Part shown: positions 31,401 through 42,209 of the stretch, piece by piece
Numbering within the stretch: position 1 is the stretch's first letter
How the letters are laid out: each line of letters opens with the position of its first letter
Assembly (NCBI GenBank): GCA_963580285.1
Contig: OY757015.1
Span: 133,184,029 to 133,248,028, forward strand
From: Lucinisca nassula
Taxonomy: Eukaryota > Mollusca > Bivalvia > Lucinida > Lucinidae
Reading direction: 5' to 3'
Length of the DNA stretch: 64,000 nucleotides
The notes under the pieces: model-generated
The model's input: only the letters and a program-made list of their open reading frames with translations
What the model was told of the DNA's origin: nothing
The model's database searches: none
Position numbers and translations under genes: made by a program

Positions 31401-31859
31401 AACATTATATTATAAATGTATGGCAGGGGCGAAAAAGGGAGTAGATCTCTATAAGTTTGAACTTGTAAAATGAACTTAATTGTTTTTATTTCCAAATATC
31501 ATAACAGTTATTATAACACTAACTGTGAATTCGTCACTTCAATCTAAAACATAAATGTAAATGAAATATTATGTAAAATATAGTTATCATTATATAAACA
31601 TAACGACATGATTCGAGTAAATGAATCCTCAACATGTACTGAAAATATATTTCATTACATTAACAAGTCCATGTAACTACTACCTGTACGTTTGTAACTC
31701 CTGGGCCAGACTAGATAGTTTCGGTCAATTAGACCCCTTTAGTGACCCTCAAATATTTTCAAAATTCCACAATGGAATCGATGATCCCAAAGGATTAGAA
31801 GATATAAAATACACTGTGATGAAGGGCAAGGAAACTTTTTATGGCCGCCACACATTTCC
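31401..31859. other. AT-rich region; 80-bp block repeated at 32510-32620
   Basis: 31705-31785 (CCAGACTAGATAGTTTCGG…CCACAATGGAA) recurs in similar form at 32530-32605. No gene is recognised; an 80-codon frame at 31621 overlaps the repeat. Confidence 0.45.
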
Positions 31860-31863
31860 TTAA

Positions 31864-32065
31864 CCCTTATCTTGCTGAATATTCATTTAAGCCCCACCCT
31901 TTTCTGTCTATCAACCAATCAAACTACTTGATGTAATTTATTGCTACAAATTCATAAACTGAATGCCAAACAGTGTAGATCCTGATCAGGTGGCTTCAGA
32001 AGCCACCTGATCTGGATCTACACTGTTTGCAAATATAGGGGTGGTCGTGAACAGCAAGATAAGAG
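31864..32065. mobile_element. MITE-F, TTAA-flanked
   Basis: TTAA at 31860-31863 and 32066-32069. Ends CCCTTATCTTGCTG and CAGCAAGATAAGAG form a TIR of about 14 bp. Core hairpin GTGTAGATCCTGATCAGGTG / CACCTGATCTGGATCTACAC. Confidence 0.82.
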
Positions 32066-32149
32066 TTAAATCCAGCTGCAATGACGTTAAATATCAACAC
32101 GACACATGCCTTTTCAAATACATTTTAAATTGTATTGTCGGAAAAAGTC

Positions 32150-32290
32150 AGTTTTCAGATGTAGCTCTAATGAGTACCCATAATGTATATTTCAGAGTAG
32201 AAAAAAGAAAACTAAGTTTCACCCCTGTAAACCCACTTTCCATATATGCGAGTAAAGTGGGGTTTAGAGGCGTCTTCGTTTGGCGGATGT
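32150..32290. mobile_element. MITE-C fragment
   Basis: Contains TAATGAGTACCCATAATGTA, GTAGAAAAAAGAAAACTAAG and AAGTGGGGTTTAGAGGCGT, the right half of MITE-C. Confidence 0.5.
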
Positions 32291-32299
32291 ACATGAAAG

Positions 32300-32474
32300 T
32301 ACAGTAAACTTCCGCTATTAAAACCCCTTAAAATTAAGACTAATTCCGCTTTAAAAAGCTTATTTTGTAGGTTGCAGTTATTCTTTCTTTGCGCTTTCTG
32401 CAAACAGTGTCCTCTGGTCATGGACCACCTTTGGGACTGTTTAAAAGTGGTCTTAATATATGAATTTCACTGTA
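32300..32474. mobile_element. MITE-E copy
   Basis: Termini TACAGTAAACTTCCGCTATT and GAATTTCACTGTA. Internal AAATTAAGACTAATTC shared with the other copies. Confidence 0.65.
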
Positions 32475-32639
32475 GTATCATTTGGGAGCAAGGAATATAC
32501 CACATAACTGAAAAGAATGGAGTCTTTCAAGGCCAGACTAAATAGTTTCGGCCAGTAAGGCATCATTGGTGACCTTCAAATATTTTAAAAATTCCACAAT
32601 GGAAGGACAAGAAAATATAAACTACACTGATCCTTAAAA

Positions 32640-33345
32640 CCTGTTTATAAAGCAAACAGTTTAGAGTGTAGATCCGGGTAAGGTGAAGCGTTTTGCGGTG
32701 TCTGTTCTGGGTTCACATTGCTTGTATATGTCCCAGAACATGATTTACAAACCCACTTTACACACTTTACACACCACGTCGCAACGGCTTGCAAAATTTT
32801 CAAAATATTTGAATACGTGTGTATTCGTAATGAATTTTCATTAGTTTTCGTATGAAATTTGGTTACAAATAGTTTCTGTGGAAAACAAGTTTTAATTTTC
32901 ATATCTGAATGACCTTTGGCCAAGGTCAAGGAATGACCTTGACCTCAAATATTCATGTAGTTGCCTCCACTAATTAAGCTTACTGCATCTACCAATTTTC
33001 AGATCACAGGCTGCAACAGTTTCCAAAAAATACTCAGTTTTGACTTATTCCCCATACAAAAGTCCATGTGACCAAATTTGACCTTGGCGTAAAATAGGTC
33101 AAGATCTCCCGAGGGGCATCATTTTGAACAAACCATGATAGGCCGGAGTCCCCAATGCTATATACCAAGTTTCATGACAATCGGTCCACTGGTTCAGGAG
33201 AAGAGGTTTTTTGACGGGTTTTTAACTTATATGGGCATGGCTACGTTATCTGGACCCTGCGAACAAACATTCGTTCCCCCATCCCATGGATTCTCCACAT
33301 GAAAATTGACTTCAATCAGCCCAGTGGTTTCGAAGAATATGTTTG
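32640..33345. repeat. Dispersed AGGTCA-type repeat ending at the (GACA)n run
   Basis: Contains GGCCAAGGTCAAGGAATGACC and related motifs. It runs into the microsatellite and the terminal hairpin CTCAGGTGAGCTAAAA (33533-33548), an end also seen at 48740-48765 and, inverted, at 62783-62820. Confidence 0.55.
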
Positions 33346-33493
<148 letters not shown>

Positions 33494-33599
33494 CGGACCC
33501 TTGCTATCCTATAAGCTCACCTATGAGTCTTCAGCTCAGGTGAGCTAAAACATCACGATTTTTATCAGAATAAGAAAGCAGTCTGAGGGACAGCTATAT

Positions 33600-34225
33600 C
33601 CCCCGCCGCTCTTTAATAAAAACCTTCAAGGGGTAAAGGAGATATGGCGCGGACACTAAATCCAAGGCTCAAACTCGCGAGTTTGGCCCTGCATGGCTGA
33701 GTTGTGGGTTGTACTTATTATCTAGGCCAACATTTGATATTTAATGAAAATCTGTCCAGTGGTAAAAGAGGTATAAATCGGACACGAAATTCAAGGCTCA
33801 AACTGGTGTCCTACATCCTAGAGTCCGCATGGTTATACATGGATTCTGCATAATATCTAGGGTACATGAAATTCGAGAATAAAACTCTTGACCTTCAAGT
33901 TTGACCATGACCCTGGGCCAGCATGGCTGAGTTACAGCTTCTGCACATCATCTCACATGGGCAAACATTTGACCAAAATCAAATGAAAATCCTTCCAGGG
34001 ATAAAAATATATGAAACGGACACAAAAAATATCAATTGTGACTTTGACCTTGACCCGGCATGGTGTAGATATGGGTTCTGCACATCAGCCCACATAGGCC
34101 ATCATTCGGCCACAGCATAATGAAAATCTTTCAGGGGGTAAAACAGATAGCGCACATGAAATTCGAGGCTCAAACTAGTGAACTTCAAATGTGACCTTCA
34201 CCTTGAGTCGGAATGGTTGATTATA
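33600..34225. repeat. Dispersed repeat, left part, interrupted by the Tc1-like element
   Basis: Units contain GGTTCTGCACATCATC, GACCAAAATCAAATGAAAATC and CAAGGCTCAAACT. The right part continues at 38331-38960. Confidence 0.65.
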
Positions 34226-35328
34226 TACTGAACCGAAAAAGAAACGCAGCTTTTAAACACCAAAAGATTTTCATACAACCAACAGGTTGACTGAAAAATC
34301 ATTTTGCCATTTACTTTCATACTTTTTAATGACAGATTCTATCTGTCTATTCTTGCTGTGCTACACGTTTAAAGTGATTCAGGCTTCAGTTCTTCCGGCT
34401 TTGACAGCCATAGAAATATGAGTCCGCACAAAATGTGGTCCGGTTTGGCGCAGTAATCAAAATTGTACAAGCGTATTAGTTATCCTGTAAGCGTAATACA
34501 AACTTTTGAAGCAGACGACTTGACGATTTTATCTTACGATTCAGCTGCATCATGCGACTGGTTTGGCGACAACTGTAGTTGAAAAAGTTCCACGAAAGAT
34601 CAGACGACACATGTCTTTCGTAAAACGAACAAAGTTATCTTAAAAGCGCCATACAAAACATGAAGCAGACGAATTTACATTTTTATCTTATTTTTCAGTG
34701 ATTGGATTTCATTTGAATCAGCTGCCTGCAGATGAATCGTAAGAAATATGAAGTTTGTGTCGCAATTTAAGAGAAAAAAAGGGGGGGGGGAGATGGACTG
34801 GCCTCTGCTACATTTCAAAGTGGCCAGGTTAAGTTTTTACCCCTTGCACCCACGAGTTTATCAAGTTCACTCTTCAGTCACTGAATTTGCGGAACAGAAT
34901 GCGATGTATCATTATGAGCCATCTCACCAGGTTCTACACTGTTTGCATCTGTAGGTATCTGTACTTGGCTATAAAGGGCTGAAAGGGTACAAACTCATAA
35001 CACTTACATGACCTAATTAAATGCGAAGTACGTGACGCTAGAAACTTCACCGTACGGTAGCAAGCCAGCAATAATATACTCCTAACAGTTATCACTGTCC
35101 AATTCTGTTGTAGGTCTGAATAACTGATTATGTAAGCACAATGTTGTGATAAATAATTAGTCACATGCCGCAAAACTTCAAACATGGCACAAAAAGTGTT
35201 TTCCTTTATTGTAGCGCACGACATAAGGCAGGTTCTTGACTGAGCCGCGAAACACATCTCAGTCAACAAGTGTAAGCTTTTACAAGAAAGTTGCGTCTAT
35301 GCTTTGTGTTGTCATAAAACTGGCAACT

Positions 35329-35440
35329 ATCCAAGCAGGCACATGGCGTAATTTTGACGTCACATCAACGTCGATGCAACGTCATGACGTTGCATCGACG
35401 TTGATTTGACGTTGCCCTGGCGACGTGTGCCTACTGGGTA
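35329..35440. mobile_element. MITE-D copy
   Basis: AAGCAGGCACATGGCGTAAT to GCGACGTGTGCCTACTGGG, with inner palindromic ACGTCATGACGT. Same family as 21208-21325. Confidence 0.65.
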
Positions 35441-36237
35441 GTCATTTGCATGTTGTATTATCTATAATGTGCAAGTAAAATGATGATGAAAATGTATAAC
35501 AGCTGATTCACCTCAGTTTTGTGAACCAAACTAAAAATCAGCACTCCAGCGCTATTGTCCTTATCACTAAAGAAAGTAAATCTGAATTTTTCACAGAATC
35601 TATCATTTCAGTGCATTTTGGCGCTTTGATTAAACTTTCTTATGCAGAAAACATCTGGGCGATATCTGTACAGTTTAACGCTCCACTTGGCAATTCGTTG
35701 TTTTCAACATTTCCTCGAGCAGTATAGTTCATCAACGACCTTTGAGAGTTCAAAGATTAAGCGTGGCACGACTATTCCATTTTCTAGGGGAAGCAGGTTT
35801 CGGACAACATTTACACTTGATTTTAAATAGATAGATACATGTTTTGACATTGCCATCATATAAAAGTCTTGGCTTAGTGGTTTCGTGTAATGTTTAGCAC
35901 TGCGAGTCAAACTAGAACCTTTTAGCCGAGTAGGGGTTTGAGTCCCAATGGCATACATATTTTTTTTTTATTATTATTATTTTCTATTTAATTTCATCTT
36001 TAATGTTTATAGTTAGTTTTTTTATTTGTATTTTTCTTATTTTATCTTTTGGTTCCCTTTTTATTATAATGTTCAGATACATTTCAACAAAGCATTCAAA
36101 CATGCAGCTTCGCCTTCACGGACAGTATATCATGATGGTATCCATCTTAGTAACATTTTTGATAATTTTACTAGAATCCTAGCCACAACGTTTCATTTTC
36201 CAATTGGATGAATAATACTCGTATACATCCAGTGTGA

Positions 36238-36819
36238 TGGCCGTGGCACGTCCATCGGGGTTTTGAGAAACAGATCGGGCTGTACGATGCTTTTTAACAG
36301 AGCTGAAATTGATCGCACATGGATAATGGTAAAATCGCTTAGTAAATCTAATGCAGTCCGGCAGGCGAGGTGTTGTGAGTTGGCCCGTTCATTCATATAA
36401 TCCCTTTTTGTTTCAGTAGGAGGGCAGGATTTGAGATGTCTTTTCATTACAAAAGCATGCCTATACAAAAATATTGGAAATATTTACTACCAAAAGAACG
36501 AAAATTTTGATGAAAATTTACAATATTTATTTCTTATTTTTGTTCCAAACATAGATTGTGGGCACTCATTAGAACCGCCTCGACCAAGCAGTTCTAACGA
36601 GTATCCACAATCTATTTATTAGAGCAGGTATAAAGAAAATATTGTTTACGTATCCCTATAAACCCAAGATTTACCATATGAAAGTCCGTTTTGGTGATGT
36701 CAAAATTATAAAGGCGTGTTTTTGTGATGTCATCTCAATGTCGGGTAGAACCCCACAGAATTGGTAGAAACGTCTCCAAAATGGACGGGGACGATAAACC
36801 GCCAATCAAACAAACAAAC
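36238..36819 (+). mobile_element. SINE-A copy (degenerate), interrupted by MITE-C
   Basis: Two SINE halves, 36238-36444 and 36730-36819, join across the MITE (TTTGAGATGTCTTTT | TCATCTCAATGTCGGG). It ends in CAAACAAACAAAC. Confidence 0.75.
36445..36729. mobile_element. MITE-C copy nested in SINE-A
   Basis: Ends CATTACAAAAGCATGCCTAT and GGCGTGTTTTTGTGATG. The core hairpin at 36553-36617 is imperfect. The target duplication is not clear. Confidence 0.75.
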
Positions 36820-37181
36820 CAATATCTTGTGTGCCCCACTTTTATGATTTACGCAGTAAACGCGTGTTCACATTTACAAAAAATGTTTAGGAAAAGTAAA
36901 AAAAATAAAAAATAATAATAATACATAAAAATAAAACCTTCCCCAAGACTTGAACCCTAGACCTTCATATTGGCGGACGCGTTACTAGACCCTCTCGACT
37001 ATACTTCTATGTTACATAAGATTAATAATAGGACGGTAGCTATCGCCAAGTGTGAAAATACCAATTAAAGGCGATTTACCTAAAATATGGACGAGTCCAA
37101 AATTAAAAGTGCAGTCACGTCTCACTGCGTTTTGAACGACTATACACTAAATGTATACAGTAACCTCATCATATTAGCATA

Positions 37182-38135
37182 TTGTGTTACCTGGTGTTTA
37201 GGTTTCAAAAGTCCGGTAAAATTTCTCTGCGGAATATGGTACGTTTGATGCAAGATCAACGTAACGTAGCGGTCCAAATGCTTCTACGTGGGACGTCTCA
37301 GGCTGTCATCGCCAGGGACTTCCAAGTGAGTAAATCGACGATAACTCGCTTGTACCAGCGTCTAGGTCAAACTGGAATGACAAATGACAGGCCCAGAAGT
37401 GGACTTCCACGCGTCACGACACGTCGACAGGACCGATACATCCGTCTAACCCACATTCGTAATTGGTTCTCAGGTGACACCAGGAACGCACAACAATCGA
37501 ATAAGTGCAGATACTGTCAGGAATCGCCTTCGAGAATTTGGCTTACGTCCTCGTCGTCCGTTGGTATGCCATTAACACCACGACGACGTCAGGTTAGAAT
37601 GGCGTGGCTCATACAACATAGGCCAAACCTGTTTCCCTTTCGTCAGTGGCGTAACGTAATGTTTTCTGACGAGTCCAGGTACTTGTTGTACAGAGCTGAC
37701 GGCCGTCAAAGTGTGTATAGGCGTGACGGAGAGCGTTATCGTGACAATTGTTTGGTTGAACGTGATAGATTTTGAGGCGGTAGGTTCATGGTGTGGGCTG
37801 GCATATCTTATGGTCATAGAACGACAGCAAAACGTTACGTTTCAACAGGATAACGCTCGGGCGCATGTAGCAAGGCGTTTCTTCAGCAAAACAACGTTGA
37901 CGTGATGCACTGGCCTCCGTATAGTCCAGATCTCTCTCCTATAGAACATTTGTGGGACGTCTTGGATAGGCGCGTACGTAACTGTCCCCAGCCGCCAACA
38001 ACGCGTCAAGCCTTGCGTCTCGCGCTCATACAGGAGTGGAATGCTATTCCCCAGGCAGAGATCAATCGTTTAATCCTGTCAATGACCAGGCATGTGCGTG
38101 CAGGACTGATAAACGGAGGACATTCTCGTTATTAA
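37182..38135 (+). pseudogene. Tc1-like transposase pseudogene (DD34E type)
   Basis: From 37236 the frame reads MVRLMQDQRNVAVQMLLRG with the HTH region (ARDFQVSKSTITRLYQRLGQ) and GRPRSG-like linker, then FPFRQWRNVMFSDESRYLL (first catalytic Asp) up to a stop at 37775. The next part is in other frames: GGRFMVWAGISYGHRTT, then VTFQQDNARAHVARRFF (second Asp), then from 37902 MHWPPYSPDLSPIEHLWDVL (Glu) to a C-terminus ending NGGHSRY, typical of Tc1. At least two frame disruptions in the C-terminal half and a disturbed middle (about 37450-37550) make it inactive. It supplies the identity of the element at 34226-38328. Confidence 0.88.
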
Positions 38136-38330
38136 CTGCTTATGTTTTGAACTTGTGAAATAACTACCTCTATGACAAAATGGATTTGTGTCCCAAACAT
38201 TCTCACTGGAAATTGAACTCTCTCTATGGTAGTTAAATTCGGGAATGATTATATTATTGCGTCATTAAATCGATTTTCTGCAAACAAATACTCGCATTTA
38301 TATCTGGAGTTGCGTTTCTTTTTCGTATAG

Positions 38331-38960
38331 GTTCTGCACATCATCACTCTTAGGACAACATTTGACCAAAGTTTAATGATAATCTTCCAGGGGCAAAAGA
38401 AAAATGGAACGCGCGCGCAGTTCACGGCTAAATCTCGTGATCTTCAATTGTTACCTTCACCTTATGTCGGCATGTTTGTGTTATGGATTCTGCACATCAT
38501 CTCATTTAGGCCCACCGAAGGTTAATGAAAATTCTCAGTGGTAACGGAAATATGGAAATGACACAAAATTCAAGGTTCAAATTTGTGATCTTCAATTGTT
38601 GTGACCTTGACCTTGAGCTTGTATTGTGGTTCAAACTAGTGACATTTAAATGTGACATTCACCCTGAGTCGGCATTGCTGAATTATGGGTTCTGCACATT
38701 ATCCCAGTTAGGCCAATATTTGACCAAAGTTTAATGAAACTCCTTCCAGGGTTAAAGGAGATATGAAACAGACACAAAATTCAAGGCTCAAACTCGTGAC
38801 CTCCATCCTTAACCTTGTGTTGGAAAGTTTTATTTATAAGTTCTGCAATCAGCTCACCGGGTTGAATGTTTGACCAAAGTTTAACGAAAATCTATTGAAG
38901 GATTCAAGAGATACGTAGCGGGCAAGAAAGTGTTACAGATGAACAGATGAAGGGTATTGC
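38331..38960. repeat. Dispersed repeat, right part
   Basis: Continues the repeat cut by the Tc1 element, with GACCTTGACCTTGAG and TTCTGCACATCATCTCA units. Confidence 0.65.
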
Positions 38961-39240
38961 TATAACCCCCTCTTCGCTTCGCGGCGGCGGGATTAATAAA
39001 TATTATTCATATACATGAAATACATAATTTCACATTAGCCTGTTTTGAAAATTGACAAGTTGAATCACAAGAAAAGCCAGACAGAAGAAAAGATGGAAAG
39101 AGAACAAAAACATTAGGATTTCAAACCCAATTTACATGGTACAGTCATTCACATCTCCAGAACTGATATTTTTCATTAGGAAAACATGTCTGTAAAAAAT
39201 AATGGCGTCCAACATGGTGTCAGAAAATGATAAATATTAG
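38961..39240. other. AT-rich, no recognised features
   Basis: No long frame or repeat recognised. Confidence 0.35.
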
Positions 39241-39269
39241 GTAAAAATGATAACATCTTTATTATTTCT

Positions 39270-39570
39270 GCTTTCAACATAGATTGTGTGTGCTTGTTAA
39301 AACCTCCTCAATGAGGCGGTTCTAACGACTACCCACAATCTATGTTTTTGAGCCAAAATATATATAAAGTGGGGTTTAGCGGGGTCTTCGTTCCAAGGAC
39401 TTATTATCATGATGTCTGATGATAAGGTGATATATTTTTCCTATTTCTGCTTAAAACATAGATCAATGAATCAATTCTTATGAGTACCAACTGCAGAAAT
39501 AATAAGAGCTATCTATATCCCTATAAACCCCGGTTTTCTTTATAAAAATGGGGGTTACAACGGTGTTCAT
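39270..39570. mobile_element. Two MITE-C fragments
   Basis: Core hairpin GATTGTGTGTGCTTG / GACTACCCACAATC (39290-39345) with partial right half, then another right half (39430-39565: CATAGATC…CCCCGG…GGGGGTTAC). Confidence 0.5.
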
Positions 39571-39582
39571 TTCAAAGACTTG

Positions 39583-39816
39583 CTAACCCATTGTATGCGG
39601 GAAACCCCTGAAGGGGTATCTTGGCAAACAGTGCAGGTCCAGATCAGACGCCACAGAACGCGGCGTCTGATCTGGGCCTGCACTATTTGCTAACAGAATG
39701 TTCCGTCCAAAATAGAATAAAAACGAAAAAAAGAGGGCTGACACCCCTTATATGACACATGGACTTGTCCAACATATAGCAATGGAAGAGTCCACTAGCA
39801 TACAATAGGTTAATGT
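39583..39816. mobile_element. MITE-G-type element (variant)
   Basis: Core hairpin GTGCAGGTCCAGATCAGACG / CGTCTGATCTGGGCCTGCAC (39632-39690), and a flank with GACTTGTCC / ATAGCAATGGAAGAGTCCAC like the left part of 41989-42209 in reverse. Confidence 0.5.
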
Positions 39817-39835
39817 GATGCACTGAACTGTTTCT

Positions 39836-40035
39836 CATCACGAAAACACGCATACTCCCATATATTGACAATTTTACCACCAAAACAATTTTCAGATAGA
39901 AAGTCTGATATTTTTTTTTCCTATTTCTGCTCTAAACATAGATTGTGTGCACCCGTTAGAACCACCTCGACGAAGCGGTTCAAACGAGTACCCGCAATCA
40001 ATGATTTTGAGCAGAAATACGAAAAAAGAAAAATA
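39836..40035. mobile_element. MITE-C, left end and core
   Basis: Starts CATCACGAAAACACGC and carries the core hairpin ACCCGTTAGAACCACCTCG / GCGGTTCAAACGAGTACC. The right TIR is missing. Confidence 0.55.
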
Positions 40036-40079
40036 GTATTCATAGCCCCAAATAAGAGTTGATATCCGCTTATTATTTT

Positions 40080-40200
40080 TCTAATTTCTGCATAAAATCA
40101 TATGTTGTGGGTACACATTAGAAGCGCCTTGCCGAGGCGATTCTAATGAGTACAGATAACATATGTTTTCATGCAGGAACAAGACAAATATCTGCACTTT
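40080..40200. repeat. Hairpin of the GAATCGCC class
   Basis: TGGGTACACATTAGAAGCGC and mirror GCGATTCTAATGAGTAC, flanked by AAAATCATATGTTG / ACATATGTTTTCATG. Confidence 0.55.
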
Positions 40201-40304
40201 GCGGATAAAAAGTGCCTCATTTGGACCCTTGCCTTTTATTTGATTCGAAGCATTTATGAATGTACTATTTGTAGTACTGAAAATATAGGTTAACTTCAAT
40301 TTAA

Positions 40305-40541
40305 GGGGAATGTATACACCTTCATGGGAGGCAACTGCTACAAAAGTTTTTTGTCTCCCATGTCAATAGGGCCAACTCTTTAAGGAAAGAATTGGCTCCC
40401 GAGGAGCAAATTCTTTCCTTGAAGTAAGTCTAGACCCCTTTTTCAATGGGACAGGTCTGGTAGAAAAGCAAACAAGAAGTTCTGAAAATTGTCTCCCTTT
40501 GACACAATGGCGGGAAAATCTGCCAGGTGTTCCCAATCCCC
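40305..40541. mobile_element. MITE-H, TTAA-flanked
   Basis: TTAA at 40301-40304 and 40542-40545. Ends AGGGGAATG and CAATCCCC. Internal hairpin AAGGAAAGAATTGGCTCC / GGAGCAAATTCTTTCCTT. A variant is at 50600-50775. The right TTAA is shared with the next element. Confidence 0.65.
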
Positions 40542-40545
40542 TTAA

Positions 40546-40731
40546 CCCTTATCTTGCTGTTCAGGACAACCCCTATCTTTGCAAACAGTGTAGATCCAGA
40601 TCAGATGGCTTCTGGAGAAGCCATCTGATCAGGATCTACACTGTTTGGCAGCAATAAATTACATCAAGTAATTTGATTGGTTGATAGACAGAAATGGGTG
40701 TGGCTTAGATGAATATTCAGCAAGATAAGAG
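40546..40731. mobile_element. MITE-F copy abutting MITE-H
   Basis: Left TTAA at 40542-40545; the right end CAGCAAGATAAGAG is followed by TAAA, a degenerate TTAA. Core hairpin GATCAGATGGCTTC / GAAGCCATCTGATC. Opposite orientation to 31864-32065 by its flanking body. Confidence 0.7.
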
Positions 40732-40879
40732 TAAAAATTTGTTCTAGACAGTGTTAGTTGTACCACGGAAGGTTAATCATAGCACCAAGCGAGGAGTTAT
40801 AATGAGGACAACGTCTATTTCAGTGCAATTGCGTTTGTAACACGACGTTTCATCTGACAAAGTAAAGCAAATGCGACAG

Positions 40880-40960
40880 TATATCGACGAAAATGGCCGG
40901 TCTCGGTAGTTCAGTCGGATGCGCATCCGACTGAGTTACCGAGGCCGGCCATTTTCGACC
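40880..40960. repeat. Short palindrome around CGGTCTCGGTAGTTCAGTCGG
   Basis: GAAAATGGCCGGTCTCGGTA and mirror TACCGAGGCCGGCCATTTTC, with GGATGCGCATCC at the centre. It resembles a tRNA-like D-arm (GGTAGTTCAGTCGG), perhaps a decayed tRNA-like hairpin. Confidence 0.6.
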
Positions 40961-41099
40961 TAAAAATGAGACTGGTGATGAGGAGGACGTGAGTCCTATA
41001 CCTGCCGGAATCAGCAACAGTCTTTCGTGGAGATTGATCATGAAATCTTTTCTACGGTCATTCTCTCCTTCCGCTGATTCAAGAAGGGCAGCTGTCAGT

Positions 41100-41247
41100 T
41101 TCTGACAAAAGACTTTGCACTGTATTGGTTAACCGCTTACGTATAAGCCTGTCCTGGAAAGGGTGGAAAGGTAAACTCACCGGCTCAAAAATGGCCTGTA
41201 ATAGTGTTGATCGGGCCGTTAAACTCTAAAACAAACAAACAAACTGT
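41100..41247 (+). mobile_element. SINE-A-related 3' fragment
   Basis: TGGTTAACCGCTTACGTATAAGCCTGTCC resembles the middle of SINE-A (GGTAAACCGCTTAG… GCCTGTCC), followed by GTGTTGATCGGGCCGTTAAA and (CAAA)n. Strongly diverged. Confidence 0.5.
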
Positions 41248-41984
41248 CAAAATTCTGACGTCATGAAGTAACGTTGATTTTCATTGGGTAGTATATGGTT
41301 TTACGAAGCTCAGTTGCCACTTTGAGCAAAATACTACAATTTTTAACAAAACTACTCAATGAGTGCATACCTACAATGCGGGAACTGTATTGGAAATTGT
41401 CATTTGGGAAGGTAAATTGTCGGTTCTATGGTCGCAAATTCCGTTTTACAGCTACGCTGGCGCGTCGGCGTACAATGAAATTTCGATCATAAAACCGGCG
41501 ATATACCTCCCAAAATGACATTTTCAATACAGTTATCCACTAATTAAATGAAGGTCTGAAGTTATGACATAATGCCAATCAATACGCACAATATACCTTT
41601 TCAGCATAAAATTTAGAAAATAATTATCCTTAAACTCTTGTTATCTGGGGCCAGTTGTTCAAAACTAACAATGCCGTTTGTTAACGTATTGTTGAAGCTT
41701 AGATCATTTAATTTGGCAGATATGCTAATATTTTTACTGAAAAAAATGAGTACAGCTTTTGCAAATCCAAAAGCTGCTATCATTTTCAGCAAAAATAACA
41801 CTATATTAGATATTTTACTTGCAAGAACAGTTAACAACTTGACCACTAACGAGCTCGTTAAGCTAACGATGCTTTGAACAACTGGACCCTGGAGAAATCG
41901 GAAAATCCAATGGACTCACAAATGAGTCAGCCATGGTAAATGAGCAATTAGTGTTCAAGTCATGGAAGTTTCACTGTATTTTGT
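41248..41984. other. Region downstream (minus sense) of the HSPA12-like gene
   Basis: An inverted pair near 41660-41690 and 41845-41878 (GTTGTTCAAA…TTTGAACAAC type) suggests another hairpin element of about 240 bp. It may hold the native 3' UTR of the gene at 42210-43261. No gene is recognised. Confidence 0.4.
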
Positions 41985-41988
41985 TTAA

Positions 41989-42209
41989 CCCATATATGAC
42001 AATGGAATATTCCATCCAGTAAGTTTGGAGTGGACCATTCCCAATTATAGGGGTGTCAGGTTTGTTATTGCTTGTAGGAAATTTTACAAAAATGAGTGTT
42101 CTTTAAGCAAATAGTGAAGACACAGATCAGACGCCGCGTTTTGCGGCGTCTGATCTGTGTCTGCACTATTTGCCAATGTCCCAGAAAAGGGCCGCGAGGC
42201 ATATATGGG
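41989..42209. mobile_element. MITE-G, TTAA-flanked, inserted at the stop codon of the HSPA12-like exon
   Basis: TTAA at 41985-41988 and 42210-42213. Ends CCCATATATGACAATGG and GGCATATATGGG form a TIR. The hairpin at 42120-42160 is CAGATCAGACGCCGC / GCGGCGTCTGATCTG. The right TTAA contains the TAA stop codon of the minus-strand gene. Confidence 0.82.

Larger units (their letters stand above)
34226..38328 (+). mobile_element. Tc1-like element with nested insertions
   Basis: The ends CGAAAAAGAAACGCAGCT (34234-34251) and the mirror AGTTGCGTTTCTTTTTCG (38308-38325) sit at a TA target inside the dispersed repeat: GGTTGATTATA on the left continues as TAGGTTCTGCACATC on the right. The 4.1-kb length, against 1.2-1.7 kb for typical Tc1, is explained at least partly by insertions: MITE-D (35329-35440) and SINE-A containing MITE-C (36238-36819). 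The region 34260-37170 also holds non-coding sequence I cannot assign. Confidence 0.7.
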
